Notes: generated from the letters alone by a model not told the origin. A stretch of 64,000 bases of DNA from Aquilonibacter sp963820185 (GCA_963820185.1 CAWFYV010000006.1:1-64000), one strand, 5' to 3'; shown: positions 9,385-18,874, numbered from the stretch's first letter. Numbers and translations are program-made.

Positions 9385-10509
9385 TTACTCGGGGTCCTTG
9401 GCGTCGTCTCCGCCTTTGGTCCGGCTATAGAAGCGGTGCTGGTTCTTGCCCGCCTGTTTGGCCTGGTAGAGGGCCTCGTCTGCCGCGAAAAAGAGGGTCT
9501 GCCCGTCGATGCCATCGCCCGGGAACATCGCGACCCCGATCGAGCTGGCCAAGCCGTTGCGGCGCAGGGCCGACATAATGCGCTCGACGCCCCGGGCGGT
9601 CTGGTCGCGGTCGCTCTGGGCCATGATCAGGACGAATTCGTCGCCGGCATAGCGCGCGATGATATCGCCCTTGCGGGCGTTCTTTTTGAGCACCTGGGCA
9701 AACCGTTTGAGCGCCAAGTCACCCAGGCTGTGCCCGCCCGAATCATTGATCTTCTTGAGGTCGTCTAGGTCCAAGATCACGAAGGCGAACGGCGTATCGT
9801 AGCGTTCCGACGTATGTAGCTCGCGCTCCAACAGCTCCGAGAGCGCCCGGCGGTTGGGGATGCCGGTGAGGCTATCGGTGTTGGCCAGACGTTGGGTTTC
9901 CTCGAGCAGGCGTTTCGTCTCTTCGTAGAGTCGCGCGTTTTCCACCGCGATCGCGGCCTGCGATGCAAAGTCGAGCAGCACGCGCAGTTGGTTTTCGGTG
10001 ATCTCCACACCCGGCGGATCGTCGGCATAGAGCATGCCGCGCACGATATCGCGCGCAACGAGCGGCGCGATGCAGTACGAACCGCGAGCATCATCGAGCG
10101 GCGAATCGTTGTCCTCGGCGGCGCCATAGGCGAGTTGGAGTTTGCCATGCGCGACGTCGATCAGCGCTGAATTGGCGCGAAAGTCTGTCCCGTCGGTCGC
10201 GTGGTTCACGACACCGTTTTCGTCACACTCCAGACGCCGGATGATCGTGTCCTCGGGGCCGAGGTCGAAGAGCACGACGCGCTTGAACTTGAGCGCCTCG
10301 ACCACGCCGCGCAGCACCATCGAGAGGATGTCATTGATTTCGAGGGTGGAGTTAATGGTGGAGAAGACCTGCTGCAGGACGAAGAGTTCCGCGTTCTGCT
10401 GTGCATACTCGTCCCGCTCGGCTTCCAGCGCCGCGATGCGCGCACGAAGCCGTTCGATCTCCTCTTGGAGGTCGGCGTCGGGTGAGCCGGCGGACAGGTT
10501 GGCGCTCAT
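9385..10509 (-). CDS. GAF plus GGDEF diguanylate cyclase
   Basis: A 374-residue soluble protein. Residues 15-45 form a coiled coil (EEIERLRARIAALEAE), residues 50-200 a GAF-like sensor domain, and residues 210-360 a GGDEF domain that would make c-di-GMP from two GTP. The catalytic signature reads RYAGDEF, with Ala in the first Gly position, which is tolerated in active enzymes. The RKGD motif five residues before it fits the inhibitory product-binding I-site. It is divergent from dnaE and lies directly upstream of sdhA on the same strand, which may place it in that transcript. Confidence 0.9.
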   Translation of the reverse strand: MSANLSAGSPDADLQEEIERLRARIAALEAERDEYAQQNAELFVLQQVFSTINSTLEINDILSMVLRGVVEALKFKRVVLFDLGPEDTIIRRLECDENGVVNHATDGTDFRANSALIDVAHGKLQLAYGAAEDNDSPLDDARGSYCIAPLVARDIVRGMLYADDPPGVEITENQLRVLLDFASQAAIAVENARLYEETKRLLEETQRLANTDSLTGIPNRRALSELLERELHTSERYDTPFAFVILDLDDLKKINDSGGHSLGDLALKRFAQVLKKNARKGDIIARYAGDEFVLIMAQSDRDQTARGVERIMSALRRNGLASSIGVAMFPGDGIDGQTLFFAADEALYQAKQAGKNQHRFYSRTKGGDDAKDPE

Positions 10510-10562
10510 CGTTTAAAGTAACGTCTAGCTTTTCGGGAATCTTTAGGTCAGGCTAATTCAGG

Positions 10563-13500
10563 TTGCAACAGTTCGTTCATCTCCACGTGCATTCCGAGTA
10601 TTCGCTGCTGGATGGGGCCTGCCGGGTCGACCGGCTCTGCCGGCGGACCGCCGAGAACGGGGCCCCGGCCGTCGCCCTGACGGACCACGGCGTCATGTAC
10701 GGCGCGATGGAGTTCTACTACGCCGCGCGAGACACCAGCCTGACCCCGATTATCGGGTGCGAGGCCTACATAGCGCCTCGCGGCCGTTTTGATCGAAGCG
10801 TGCGCGACGAGGCCCATGTGACGCTCCTGGCGGCCGACCTCATCGGCTACCGCAATCTGACGGCGCTCATTTCTAAGGGTTTCCTCGAAGGTTACTATTA
10901 CAAACCACGCATCGACCTGGATTTGCTCGCCAAGCACCACGACGGGCTGATCGTGCTCTCAGGCTGCATGTCGGGTATGGTGGCAGCCCCGCTGCTCAAG
11001 AACGACTACGAGACCGCCGTGAAAGCGGCCAAGACCTACGTGGATATCTTCGGCGACCGCTTCTACATCGAGGTGATGCGCCACGGGATGCCCGAGGAAG
11101 AAGCCATCAACACCGGTCTGGTGAAGGTCGCGCGCCAGCTCAACATTCCGATCGTTGCAACCAACGACTCGCACTATCTCGAGCAGCGGGATGCACCCGC
11201 GCACGATGTGCTGCTCTGCATCGGCACCGGGAAGACCGTGTCCGACACGAGCCGGATGAAGTTTTATTCCGACCAGTTCTACGTCAAATCGGCCGAAGAG
11301 ATGTACGCGCTGTGGAGCGACCTGCCCGAAGCGTGCGAAAACACGGTCAAGATCGCCAATCGCGTCGACATCAAGATTCCCGAAAAGATCTTCCATCTGC
11401 CACAATATCCCGTACCGGAAGAGGTCGCGCAGCCCGAGCGCACGGCGGAATCGTATCTGCGCGAGCTGTGTGAAGCGGGCTTGATCGACCGCTATGGTGT
11501 CGAGCGCGCAGCACATGACGACGTATTGCGCGCACGGCTCGACTACGAGCTCGACGTGATCAATAAGATGGGCTACGCATCATACTTTTTGATCGTATGG
11601 GATTTCATCAAGTACGCGCGCGATCATGACATTCCGGTCGGCCCGGGGCGCGGCTCGGCGGTCGGCTCGGTCGTGTCGTACTGCCTGAAGATCACCGATC
11701 TCGACCCGATCAAATTCAACCTGTTTTTCGAGCGTTTCCTCAATCCGGACCGCATCTCGATGCCCGATATCGATACCGATTTCTGCGTGGAACGGCGCGA
11801 CGAAGTGATCGCCTACGTCACCGAAAAATACGGCAAGGATCGCGTCGCGCAGATCGTCACGTTCGGCACGATGGCCGCGCGCGCAGCGGTGCGCGATGCA
11901 GGCCGCGCGCTCGGCGTGCCGCTGCCCGACGTCGACAAAGTCGCGAAGATGATTCCCTCGGGGCCGGGCGGCCTGTCGATCGAAGAAGCGCTCAAACAGA
12001 TTCCCGAGCTCAAGATGGCTGCCGCGGGCAGTCCACAGATCCGCAAGCTGCTCGATACCGCCAGAGACATCGAAGGCCTGGCGCGGAACGCCGGCACGCA
12101 CGCGGCGGGTGTCGTGATCTCGGCCGGACCGTTGATTGACTATGCGCCGCTCGTGAAGTTCAACGACGGCGGCATCAACACGCAATTCGATATGATTTGG
12201 GTTGAGAAGATCGGTTTGCTCAAGATGGACTTCTTGGGTCTGCGCAACCTCACGGTGATGAATGCCGCTGCCGAAGAGATCCGCCGCACCGTCGACGGCA
12301 ACTTCGATCTGGCGAAGATCCGCGACGACGACAAGAAGACCTACGACATGCTTACGCGTGGCGAAACAAGCGGCGTCTTCCAAGTCGAATCCGAAGGCAT
12401 GACGCGCGTCTGCGTCGAGCTGAAGCCAACGCGATTCGAGGATATCATCGCGCTCGTTGCGCTCTATCGCCCGGGCCCGATGGAGTGGATTCCGCAGTTC
12501 ATCAACAACAAGCACGGCCGCACCAAAACGAAGTATTTGCATCCGAAGCTCGAGCCAATTCTCGCCGAGACGTACTCGATCGCCGTGTATCAAGAACAAA
12601 TAATGCAAATCGCGCGCGACGTTGCCGGTTTCACGATGGCCCAAGCCGACGAGCTGCGCAAGGTCATGGGGAAGAAGCAGAAAGAGCTGATTCCCGTCTA
12701 TCGCAAAAAGTTTGTCGACGGTGCGATGGCGACATCGGGCATTACCGAGCAACTCGCCGAGCAGATTTTTGCCTTCGTCGAGCCGTTCGCGGGCTACGGA
12801 TTCAACAAGTCGCACGCTGCGGCGTACGGCTGGATCACCTACCAAACGGCGTATCTCAAGTCAAATCATCCACTGCAGTACCTCACCGCGCTGATGACCT
12901 CGGTGAAAGACCGAACCGACAAGCTCGTTGAGTATATCGATGAAGCCAAGCACACGGGCATTACCGTGTTGCCGCCCGACATCAACGAATCGCTCACCGA
13001 TTTTGCGGTGGTTGGGGATCGCATCCGTTTCGGCTTGGCGGCGATCAAGGGCGTCGGCGAAGGAGCCGTGCGCAGCATCATCGAGACCCGCGAGAATGAC
13101 GGTAAATTCACCGATCTCTTCGATCTGGCCAAGCGTGTCGATTCGAAACAAGTGAACCGCCGTGTCTTCGAAGCGTTGATCAAGTGTGGGGCGTTGGACG
13201 AGCTGCCTGGTAACCGCGCGCAGAACCTCGCCGCGCTCGACGTCGCGCTCGATCTGGCTGCGCATGCGACGCGTGAAAAAGAGCTCGGACAGGTCTCACT
13301 CTTCGGCGATGCGGCCGAACACGCGCCTTCGCTCACGCCCGTGCTCCCGAACCTCCCTGCGCCGAGCACGCGCGAGCTGCTGGCATGGGAGAAGGAGACG
13401 CTGGGCATCTTTGTCTCGGGGCATCCACTTTCCGACGCGCAAGGGCTACTCGTGCGCAGCGGCGCGATGTTGATCAAAGATCTGCACAACGTCGACGACG

Positions 13501-14012
13501 ACGCGTTCGTCCAGATCGCAGGCATCGTGACGTCGGTTCGCCGTACGCTGACCAAAGCGGGCGCGCAGATGCTGATCGCCCAGCTCGAAGATACGAGCGG
13601 CGCGTGCGACGTGGTCGTCTTCTCGAAGATGTATGCGCAAGTGCAAGGCCTCTTTACCGAGGACGCGATCCTCGTGGTCAAAGGGCGCCTCCGTCTGCGC
13701 GAGCGGCCGGGTGCGTCGCCCGGCGAAGAGGGGCCGGTCGATCTCTCGGTGAGCGTCAACGACGTCGCGCCATTTGAGATTCCGCGCAACTTTGCGGCGC
13801 CGCCGGTGCGCGAGTGGCACGTGCACGTCGATTCGCGCGACCAGATCGATCGCTTGGCGGCGCTGGTCGACGAATGGCCCGGCCAGGCGCCGGTGACGAT
13901 GCACGCGCGCGGCAAATCGCAGCGCCTTACGCGCACGATGGCGGCCGATCAACGCATGCGCGGCGAACTCGAACGCATCTTTGGGCGGGGCAATGTCCGG
14001 CACGACGCTTAG
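10563..14012 (+). CDS. dnaE: DNA polymerase III alpha subunit
   Basis: An intact 1149-residue replicative polymerase. The N-terminal PHP domain starts at once with FVHLHVHSEYSLLDGA and continues with HHDGLIVLSGC. The polymerase active site has PDIDTDF near residue 402. A helix-hairpin-helix region and an OB-fold (FVQIAGIVTSVRRT) follow, matching the DnaE1 order. The start is TTG 10563, because the conserved PHP sequence begins three codons later and no ATG precedes it. It overlaps hisD by 20 bases, so dnaE, hisD, the HAD gene and ftsQ form one tightly packed unit. Confidence 0.97.
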   Translation: MQQFVHLHVHSEYSLLDGACRVDRLCRRTAENGAPAVALTDHGVMYGAMEFYYAARDTSLTPIIGCEAYIAPRGRFDRSVRDEAHVTLLAADLIGYRNLTALISKGFLEGYYYKPRIDLDLLAKHHDGLIVLSGCMSGMVAAPLLKNDYETAVKAAKTYVDIFGDRFYIEVMRHGMPEEEAINTGLVKVARQLNIPIVATNDSHYLEQRDAPAHDVLLCIGTGKTVSDTSRMKFYSDQFYVKSAEEMYALWSDLPEACENTVKIANRVDIKIPEKIFHLPQYPVPEEVAQPERTAESYLRELCEAGLIDRYGVERAAHDDVLRARLDYELDVINKMGYASYFLIVWDFIKYARDHDIPVGPGRGSAVGSVVSYCLKITDLDPIKFNLFFERFLNPDRISMPDIDTDFCVERRDEVIAYVTEKYGKDRVAQIVTFGTMAARAAVRDAGRALGVPLPDVDKVAKMIPSGPGGLSIEEALKQIPELKMAAAGSPQIRKLLDTARDIEGLARNAGTHAAGVVISAGPLIDYAPLVKFNDGGINTQFDMIWVEKIGLLKMDFLGLRNLTVMNAAAEEIRRTVDGNFDLAKIRDDDKKTYDMLTRGETSGVFQVESEGMTRVCVELKPTRFEDIIALVALYRPGPMEWIPQFINNKHGRTKTKYLHPKLEPILAETYSIAVYQEQIMQIARDVAGFTMAQADELRKVMGKKQKELIPVYRKKFVDGAMATSGITEQLAEQIFAFVEPFAGYGFNKSHAAAYGWITYQTAYLKSNHPLQYLTALMTSVKDRTDKLVEYIDEAKHTGITVLPPDINESLTDFAVVGDRIRFGLAAIKGVGEGAVRSIIETRENDGKFTDLFDLAKRVDSKQVNRRVFEALIKCGALDELPGNRAQNLAALDVALDLAAHATREKELGQVSLFGDAAEHAPSLTPVLPNLPAPSTRELLAWEKETLGIFVSGHPLSDAQGLLVRSGAMLIKDLHNVDDDAFVQIAGIVTSVRRTLTKAGAQMLIAQLEDTSGACDVVVFSKMYAQVQGLFTEDAILVVKGRLRLRERPGASPGEEGPVDLSVSVNDVAPFEIPRNFAAPPVREWHVHVDSRDQIDRLAALVDEWPGQAPVTMHARGKSQRLTRTMAADQRMRGELERIFGRGNVRHDA

Positions 14013-15294
14013 CGTCACTCCCGCAGCGGAGCGGAGTAAACTGCTCGGCAAGCGGCGCGACGGCTGGACGCCCTCACCCGAGCTCGTCACGTCGGTCGCG
14101 GAGATTCTCTTGTCGGTACGCACGCGTGGCGATGCGGCTCTGATCGAATACACGCGGCGCTACGACGACCCGAGTTATGACCTCGCCAAGCTGCGCGTGC
14201 CGATTCCGATGCAAGAAGGTGCGCGCGCGCTCGTGCCACCCGAGATTGGTGACGCGCTGCACTTAGCCAAGGAACGTATTGCGCGCTTTCACGAGCGCCA
14301 ACGTCCGGCGGATTTAAGCTACGTCGACGAGGACGGCACGCGCTACAGCTTGCGCTATCGTCCCCTCGACGCGGTGGCGGCCTACGTCCACGGCGGACGC
14401 GCAGCGACCGCATCGGCGGTGCTGATGACGGCGGTACCGGCAAAGATTGCCGGCGTCGGCCGCACGATCGTGCTTGCGCCGCCGCGTGGCAACGGCGGCG
14501 TGCATCCAGCCGTGCTCTATGCATGCAGCCTGTGCGAAGTCGATGAACTCTATGCGGTTGGCGGTGCGCACGCAATCGCGGCCGCTGCCTATGGCACCGA
14601 ATCGATCGCGCGCGTCGACAAAATCGTCGGCTGGGGCGGTGCGATCGTCACCGAGGCCAAGCGGCAGATCTACGGCGTATGCGGCATCGACGGACTCTCG
14701 GGGCCGCCCGAAGTGCTCGTCGTGGCAGACGACGGTGCGAGCAGCGAGTATGTTGCCGGAGAATTGCTGGCGCAAGCCGAGCGCGATCCGTTTGCGCGCG
14801 TCGGGGTGCTTTCGGAATCGCGCCCACTGCTCGAGGCGGTCGCGCAACTGCTCGAAACCTTCGACGTACGCACGCTGCCGCACGGCGATGTGCTCGCCCA
14901 GGTGATCGAAGGCTCGTGTTATTTGTTGCACGCGCAGAATCGCAACGAGTTGCTCGATACGATCGAAGCGATCGCGCCCGAACGCCTTGCGCTGCAGGTG
15001 CGCGATCCCGAGCCGTACCTTGCGCGCGTACGCCGCGCCGGCACGGTCTTTGTCGGCGACATGACGCCGCTCGCATCGGGCGACTATTTGGCCGGCACCA
15101 ACAACGTGCTGCCCGCCTCGGGGACCGCGCGCTTTGCCTCGGGCCTGCGTCTCGAAGACTTCATGCGGACGTTCAGCGTGGTGGAGAATTCGCGCGAGCG
15201 GATGTTGGGCGATGCGAACCCGCTCGCGGCGCTGAGCGAGTTCGAGGATTTGCCGCATCACGCGCAGACCGCGCGGATGCGCAGCGGCGCATGA
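13993..15294 (+). CDS. hisD: Histidinol dehydrogenase
   Basis: A 433-residue enzyme for the last two steps of histidine synthesis, from L-histidinol to L-histidine with two NAD+. Family sequence is clear: AAYVHGGRAATASAVLMTAVPAKIAG, the AVGGAHAIAAAAYGTE segment, IDGLSGPPEVLVVAD and the C-terminal DYLAGTNNVLPASGTARF with the Zn-site residues. ATG 13993 is preferred over the in-frame TTG 13981; both lie inside the end of dnaE. No other his gene is nearby. The stop overlaps the next start as ATGA. Confidence 0.96.
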   Translation: MSGTTLSVTPAAERSKLLGKRRDGWTPSPELVTSVAEILLSVRTRGDAALIEYTRRYDDPSYDLAKLRVPIPMQEGARALVPPEIGDALHLAKERIARFHERQRPADLSYVDEDGTRYSLRYRPLDAVAAYVHGGRAATASAVLMTAVPAKIAGVGRTIVLAPPRGNGGVHPAVLYACSLCEVDELYAVGGAHAIAAAAYGTESIARVDKIVGWGGAIVTEAKRQIYGVCGIDGLSGPPEVLVVADDGASSEYVAGELLAQAERDPFARVGVLSESRPLLEAVAQLLETFDVRTLPHGDVLAQVIEGSCYLLHAQNRNELLDTIEAIAPERLALQVRDPEPYLARVRRAGTVFVGDMTPLASGDYLAGTNNVLPASGTARFASGLRLEDFMRTFSVVENSRERMLGDANPLAALSEFEDLPHHAQTARMRSGA

Positions 15295-16085
15295 AGTTAG
15301 TCGCCTTCGATCTCGACGGGACGCTGGTCGGTCGGGATCTCGAAATACGGCCGCGCGTGCGCGCGGCGATCGCGCGGATGCTCGAAACAGGCGTGCAGGG
15401 CTGCATCGTGACCGGCCGGATGTATCGCGCCGCGGTCGGCTACGCGCGCGAGCTCGGGTTTGACACGCCGATCATCTGCTATCAAGGCGCAGCGATCGTC
15501 GATCCGACGACCGATGCGGTGCTGCGCGACACGCCGCTCGATCCCGATACGGTTGCCGAGGTCATCGCCGTGGCGAGCGATGCCCGCGTGCACCTCCAGC
15601 TTTATCGCAACGACCAGTATTACGCCGAACAAGAGAATCGGTTCTCAGAACTCTATGCGTCGCTGGCCGGCGTCGAGCCGATCGTGGTGCCGTCACTGCG
15701 CGAGGCCTTCGCGTTTAGTCCTGCGACTAAAGCTGTGGCGATCGACGATCCGCCGCGCGCTGCCGAAATGGCGGCGCTTTTTACGCAGCGGCTCGGTTCG
15801 CACGCCTACGTCACGCGCAGCTATCCGGAGTTCGTCGAGATTCTCAATCCACGCGTCGATAAGGGCGAAGCGCTGCGCTTTGTCGCCGAGCGCCTGGGGA
15901 TCGCCATGAGCGACGTCGCGGCGATCGGCGACTCGTGGAATGATGCGCCCTTGCTCAAGACGGCGGGTTTCGGTATCGCGATGGGCTCGGCGCCCGATGA
16001 ATTGCGCGCGGTTGCGAAGGCGGTGGTCGGCGACGTGCAGTCCGACGGCGTCGCCGAGGCGATCGAGCAGTACGTGCTCGCGTGA
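15291..16085 (+). CDS. Cof-type HAD-superfamily phosphatase
   Basis: A 264-residue protein with the HAD nucleophile motif FDLDGTLV at residues 5-12, a type IIB cap domain in the middle, a conserved Lys before DKGEALRFVAERLGI and the Mg-binding GDSWNDAPLL near the C-terminus. Cof-like enzymes hydrolyse sugar phosphates or cofactor phosphates; the substrate cannot be read from the sequence. It overlaps hisD by ATGA and ftsQ by GTGA. The longer open frame upstream is only a shadow of hisD. Confidence 0.92.
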   Translation: MKLVAFDLDGTLVGRDLEIRPRVRAAIARMLETGVQGCIVTGRMYRAAVGYARELGFDTPIICYQGAAIVDPTTDAVLRDTPLDPDTVAEVIAVASDARVHLQLYRNDQYYAEQENRFSELYASLAGVEPIVVPSLREAFAFSPATKAVAIDDPPRAAEMAALFTQRLGSHAYVTRSYPEFVEILNPRVDKGEALRFVAERLGIAMSDVAAIGDSWNDAPLLKTAGFGIAMGSAPDELRAVAKAVVGDVQSDGVAEAIEQYVLA

Positions 16086-16804
16086 AGACGGGCGAGACCG
16101 CGCGCCGGCGGCGGCCCTCACCGACGCGGAAGCTGCGGCCGTTTTGGTTTCTCATCGCGATCGTCCTCGCGTTGCTCGCGGCCGGCGGCTATATTTTTTC
16201 GCTTTCGCACACGTTCTATCCGCACACGATCGACGTCACGGGCAACCGGGTCGTCTCGAAGAACGCGATCATGGGGGCAGCACAAATCGAGCTTAATCGC
16301 AACATCTGGCTACAGAACACCGCAGCGATGACCACGCGCATTGAAGCAATCCCGTTCATCGATACGGCGGTGATTCACCGGCATCTGCCCGGCGCCATCA
16401 GCATCGACGTAACGGAACGCGCGCCGTTTGCCGTGCTCGATGATGGCGGCAAACGCGAAGTGGTCGATCGCACGATGCGCGTGTTGCGACCGGCAGGTCC
16501 GGATGACGCGACGCTTCCTGTGCTCATCGCCGCGAGCGACCAAAACGTGCAGACGTTGGCGCTGGCTCAAGAGGCAGCGTTGATCGCGCATCTGCAGCCG
16601 GCATCGTTCGATTTCGACAAGTATGGCGACGTCGAGATGACACTGCGCGGCGGCGTACGTGTGTACTTCGGTGATCCCTCCACGGTCGCACAAAAGGTCA
16701 CGCTCGTGCAGCCGATCCTCGCAAAAGTCGAACGCGGCAACCGGAGAGTTACCGCGATCGATTTGCGCGCGATGACCACCCCAGTAGTCGTCTATGCGAA
16801 ATAG
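16082..16804 (+). CDS. ftsQ: Cell division protein FtsQ/DivIB
   Basis: A 240-residue bitopic membrane protein of the divisome. A basic N-terminus (RRRRPSPTRKLRP) precedes one membrane helix (FLIAIVLALLAAGGYIF). A POTRA domain follows (IDVTGNRVVSKNAIMG), then the FtsQ beta domain with NIWLQNTAAMTTRIEAIPFIDTAVI-like sequence, typical of POTRA-FtsQ proteins. The start is GTG 16082, overlapping the HAD stop. ftsA and ftsZ, normally adjacent, lie 4.7 kb downstream behind an accessory block on both strands. Confidence 0.9.
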   Translation: MKTGETARRRRPSPTRKLRPFWFLIAIVLALLAAGGYIFSLSHTFYPHTIDVTGNRVVSKNAIMGAAQIELNRNIWLQNTAAMTTRIEAIPFIDTAVIHRHLPGAISIDVTERAPFAVLDDGGKREVVDRTMRVLRPAGPDDATLPVLIAASDQNVQTLALAQEAALIAHLQPASFDFDKYGDVEMTLRGGVRVYFGDPSTVAQKVTLVQPILAKVERGNRRVTAIDLRAMTTPVVVYAK

Positions 16805-16954
16805 CGCGGTTGGATTTGTGCGAGTTCCTAGTCCTTTTTAACTAGACGCTGGCCGCGACGAGGGTGATGCGCCTGTGCTATAAATAAAGGGCGAGCGATT
16901 GCAAGATTCTTTGCTTTCGACAAGCGCATTTATATCGAATCTTGGAGGACAGAA

Positions 16955-17773
16955 ATGAGCAACGGGAGTGGGCGCATTATTCTTGGGGAGTCCAGGGCGA
17001 TGTCTAATCGCAAAGCATTCTTAGGAGCTGCGGGGACATTGCTTGTTACAGCATGTGCCGGCGGCGGCACCGTGCCTATTGTAAGCAGCTTGGCTTCGAA
17101 ATCGCCGACTAGTCCGGATTGTAGTAATCCGTATCTGGCTACCAGGACCGGACCCCACACGGATTGCGTCACCGGCCCTGGCCCTGGTAGTAGTATGTCA
17201 TCGCTTACTAACGCGCAAGTCGCTGCCCTCACGGGAACGCAGATCGCGGCTTTAGCGAGCGCGTCGATCGGGACATTTACCAATGTTCAACTCGACTACA
17301 TCGCACAGTCATATTCATTCCACGGGGCACAGGCGCAAGCGGTCTTGATGCGTGCGGCAGCGACACAGGCGACGGCCCCGCCGATGCCGGTAGTGGGGCC
17401 TCCAAATCCCACGCCGCCGCCGTACACCCCACCCCAGCCGGGCAGCAACTTTTGGTCGTTCATCGGCGGGGTGATAGGTACTGCCGGTGGGGCGGCGGCT
17501 GGCGCGCCCGGTGGTCCCGTGGCAGTGTTCGTCGCATCGACGGCGGGGGGGACGGCGCTCGGGTGGTTGTTGGGGCTCGGCCAGGATGCGCGCTTTAATT
17601 TTTACAACCCCAACACCGGGTATTGGAACTATATTGACCTCGGGCAATGTTGCAGTTTTACCTCGACCGACGGGGACACAGGGACGAGTTCGCTGGATAC
17701 CGACGGCTATCAGGTGCAAGGTAACTACAACTCCTCGAGCGACACCGTGACCGTGACGGTGGTCGCAAATTAA
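16955..17773 (+). CDS. Putative lipoprotein with LTxxQ motifs and glycine zipper
   Basis: 272 residues from ATG 16955, which has a strong GGAGGA eight bases upstream; an in-frame ATG at 17000 would give a classic lipoprotein signal (LLVTAC, Cys 19 of that form). After it come short LTNAQVAALTGTQIAAL repeats, a Pro-rich linker (PPNPTPPPYTPP), a Gly/Ala-rich hydrophobic segment (GGVIGTAGGAAAGAPGG) resembling a glycine zipper, and an Asn/Ser/Thr-rich end. No enzymatic family is recognised. It is the first gene of the accessory block between ftsQ and ftsA. Confidence 0.65.
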   Translation: MSNGSGRIILGESRAMSNRKAFLGAAGTLLVTACAGGGTVPIVSSLASKSPTSPDCSNPYLATRTGPHTDCVTGPGPGSSMSSLTNAQVAALTGTQIAALASASIGTFTNVQLDYIAQSYSFHGAQAQAVLMRAAATQATAPPMPVVGPPNPTPPPYTPPQPGSNFWSFIGGVIGTAGGAAAGAPGGPVAVFVASTAGGTALGWLLGLGQDARFNFYNPNTGYWNYIDLGQCCSFTSTDGDTGTSSLDTDGYQVQGNYNSSSDTVTVTVVAN

Positions 17774-17790
17774 CATGCTTAGGAATTAAC

Positions 17791-17967
17791 ATGCTTAGAT
17801 GGATGCGCACGCTGGGCGGCAGGCTGGACACGACCCCAGTATGGCTCGGCGTGCCGTTCGTGACCAGCATTACGGTGTGGTTGCTCACGCGCAACGTGGC
17901 TATCGCAAGCGGCGCGTTTGTAGGTGTCGCGGTGATTGTTGCGCTGCACCTACGCGGGCAGCGCTAA
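17791..17967 (+). CDS. Small membrane protein, 58 residues
   Basis: An ATG-to-TAA frame that starts MLRWMRTLGGRLD and has two hydrophobic stretches (VWLGVPFVTSITVWLL and VAIASGAFVGVAVIVALHL), ending in a short basic tail. It lies 17 bases after the lipoprotein gene and 5 bases before the next one, in the same direction, which supports it being real. A 15-base repeat (aattaacatgcttag) occurs twice just before and across its start. Function unknown; size and topology would fit a holin-like or regulatory membrane peptide, but nothing specific is seen. Confidence 0.45.
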   Translation: MLRWMRTLGGRLDTTPVWLGVPFVTSITVWLLTRNVAIASGAFVGVAVIVALHLRGQR

Positions 17968-17972
17968 CATTC

Positions 17973-18353
17973 TTGCGATACACGAGAATCCAGTTCTTGG
18001 CTGTCGCGTTGCTGCTCGCAGCATGCGCTGAGCACCGCGTCTACACAACAAACCGGGTTGATGTAACCTATACCACAACGCCGTTTCCCGTCGCTCCGCA
18101 AGCGATATGGCGCGTTCAGGACATAAACGTTAGCGATGAGGGGCTAGTGCTCTACGTCGAGGTAGACGTCTGTGCGACACCGCAGGAGCAGCTGCTACCC
18201 GTCTATGTACGCGGTGCGCCGCGAGGCGTCTTTCATGTTGGCCAGACGATCGCTGAGGGTTCGGCCCTAGTTAAAGGCGTGCATACGGATAGCATTCGCA
18301 TCGTTTCCGCCGATGAGGTCCGGCAGATCGGCTGTACGCTGACAAACGATTAG
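17973..18353 (+). CDS. Small putative lipoprotein
   Basis: About 126 residues from TTG 17973 (MRYTRIQFLAVALLLAAC), a standard lipoprotein signal with lipobox LLAAC. The mature part (EHRVYTTNRVDVTYTTTPF and on) has no family I recognise. It ends inside the 5' arm of a perfect 12-bp inverted repeat that probably terminates transcription. Confidence 0.6.
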   Translation: MRYTRIQFLAVALLLAACAEHRVYTTNRVDVTYTTTPFPVAPQAIWRVQDINVSDEGLVLYVEVDVCATPQEQLLPVYVRGAPRGVFHVGQTIAEGSALVKGVHTDSIRIVSADEVRQIGCTLTND

Positions 18354-18378
18354 CGCCGCTGCGTATGCAGCGGCGCTA
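18351..18378. terminator. Bidirectional hairpin terminator
   Basis: A perfect 12-bp inverted repeat (TAGCGCCGCTGC, 4-base loop GTAT, then its complement) lies between the convergent genes ending at 18353 (plus) and 18399 (minus). No long T-run follows, so termination strength is uncertain. Confidence 0.6.
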
Positions 18379-18398
18379 TCGGTACGCCGCAGGCTCAG

Positions 18399-18755
18399 CT
18401 AGCGCAAGACCAAACCGTTGGCGATAAACGTACCGTTGCTGTAGTAGCCGTAGATGGCAACGCGGTCGCCGCGCACGGGCGTTGCATCGATCGGGTGGAT
18501 GACAGTTCCAGGTTTGAGGTCGATGGTTTGAACGTTGCCGTCGGGGCGCGCAACGCTAACGCGATACGGGTGGAAGCCGACGACGGTTCCCAAAATCACG
18601 TGGCGGCGATCGTATTCAAAGCGATCCCACTGCGGTTGCCATCTGGTGTAGGTTGGGACGTACACTTGCTGGGCCGAGGCGCTCGGTGCGAACGAAGCCG
18701 AGAGTCCGGCGATGAGCGCAAGTGATGCGAGGGCGATAACGAGTTTCTTTTTCAT
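18399..18755 (-). CDS. Small exported protein
   Basis: 118 residues starting at the ATG complementary to 18753-18755, with CGGAGG seven bases upstream. The N-terminus is a clear Sec signal peptide (MKKKLVIALASLALIAGL, cleavage near ASAQQ). The mature domain of about 85 residues looks like a small beta-barrel: HVILGTVVGFHPYRVSV, VIHPIDATPVRGDRVAIYGYY. It resembles small SH3/OB-like secreted domains but I cannot name a family. Confidence 0.7.
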   Translation of the reverse strand: MKKKLVIALASLALIAGLSASFAPSASAQQVYVPTYTRWQPQWDRFEYDRRHVILGTVVGFHPYRVSVARPDGNVQTIDLKPGTVIHPIDATPVRGDRVAIYGYYSNGTFIANGLVLR

Positions 18756-18797
18756 TCGTACCTCCGGGTGGTGGTATCTCTGCGGAGGTAACGAAGC

Positions 18798-18835
18798 ACA
18801 TCGGGCGCGCCGTTCAATCACGGCGCGCCCGATGT
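18798..18835 (-). terminator. Strong hairpin between two minus-strand genes
   Basis: A perfect 16-bp stem (ACATCGGGCGCGCCGT with its complement) around a 6-base loop, extended by AAGC/GCTT with one bulge. It lies downstream of the minus-strand gene ending at 18875 and upstream of the gene starting at 18755, so it most likely ends the former transcript. Confidence 0.65.
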
Positions 18836-18874
18836 CGCTTTCTCATCCGGTTTTAAAAAATAATAGCGTGAGAG

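Noticed and set aside
12866..13936. Long minus-strand frames opposite dnaE
   Set aside because: Arg/Ser-rich shadow translation; dnaE on the plus strand is intact and conserved throughout.
14679..16085. 468-residue open frame reading through hisD into the HAD gene
   Set aside because: The part before 15291 is out of frame with hisD and is Arg-rich with no family sequence. The HAD protein clearly starts at ATG 15291, in the ATGA overlap.
17768..17798. 15-base direct repeat as an insertion-sequence target duplication
   Set aside because: The copies are only one base apart and no transposase or inverted ends lie between or beside them.
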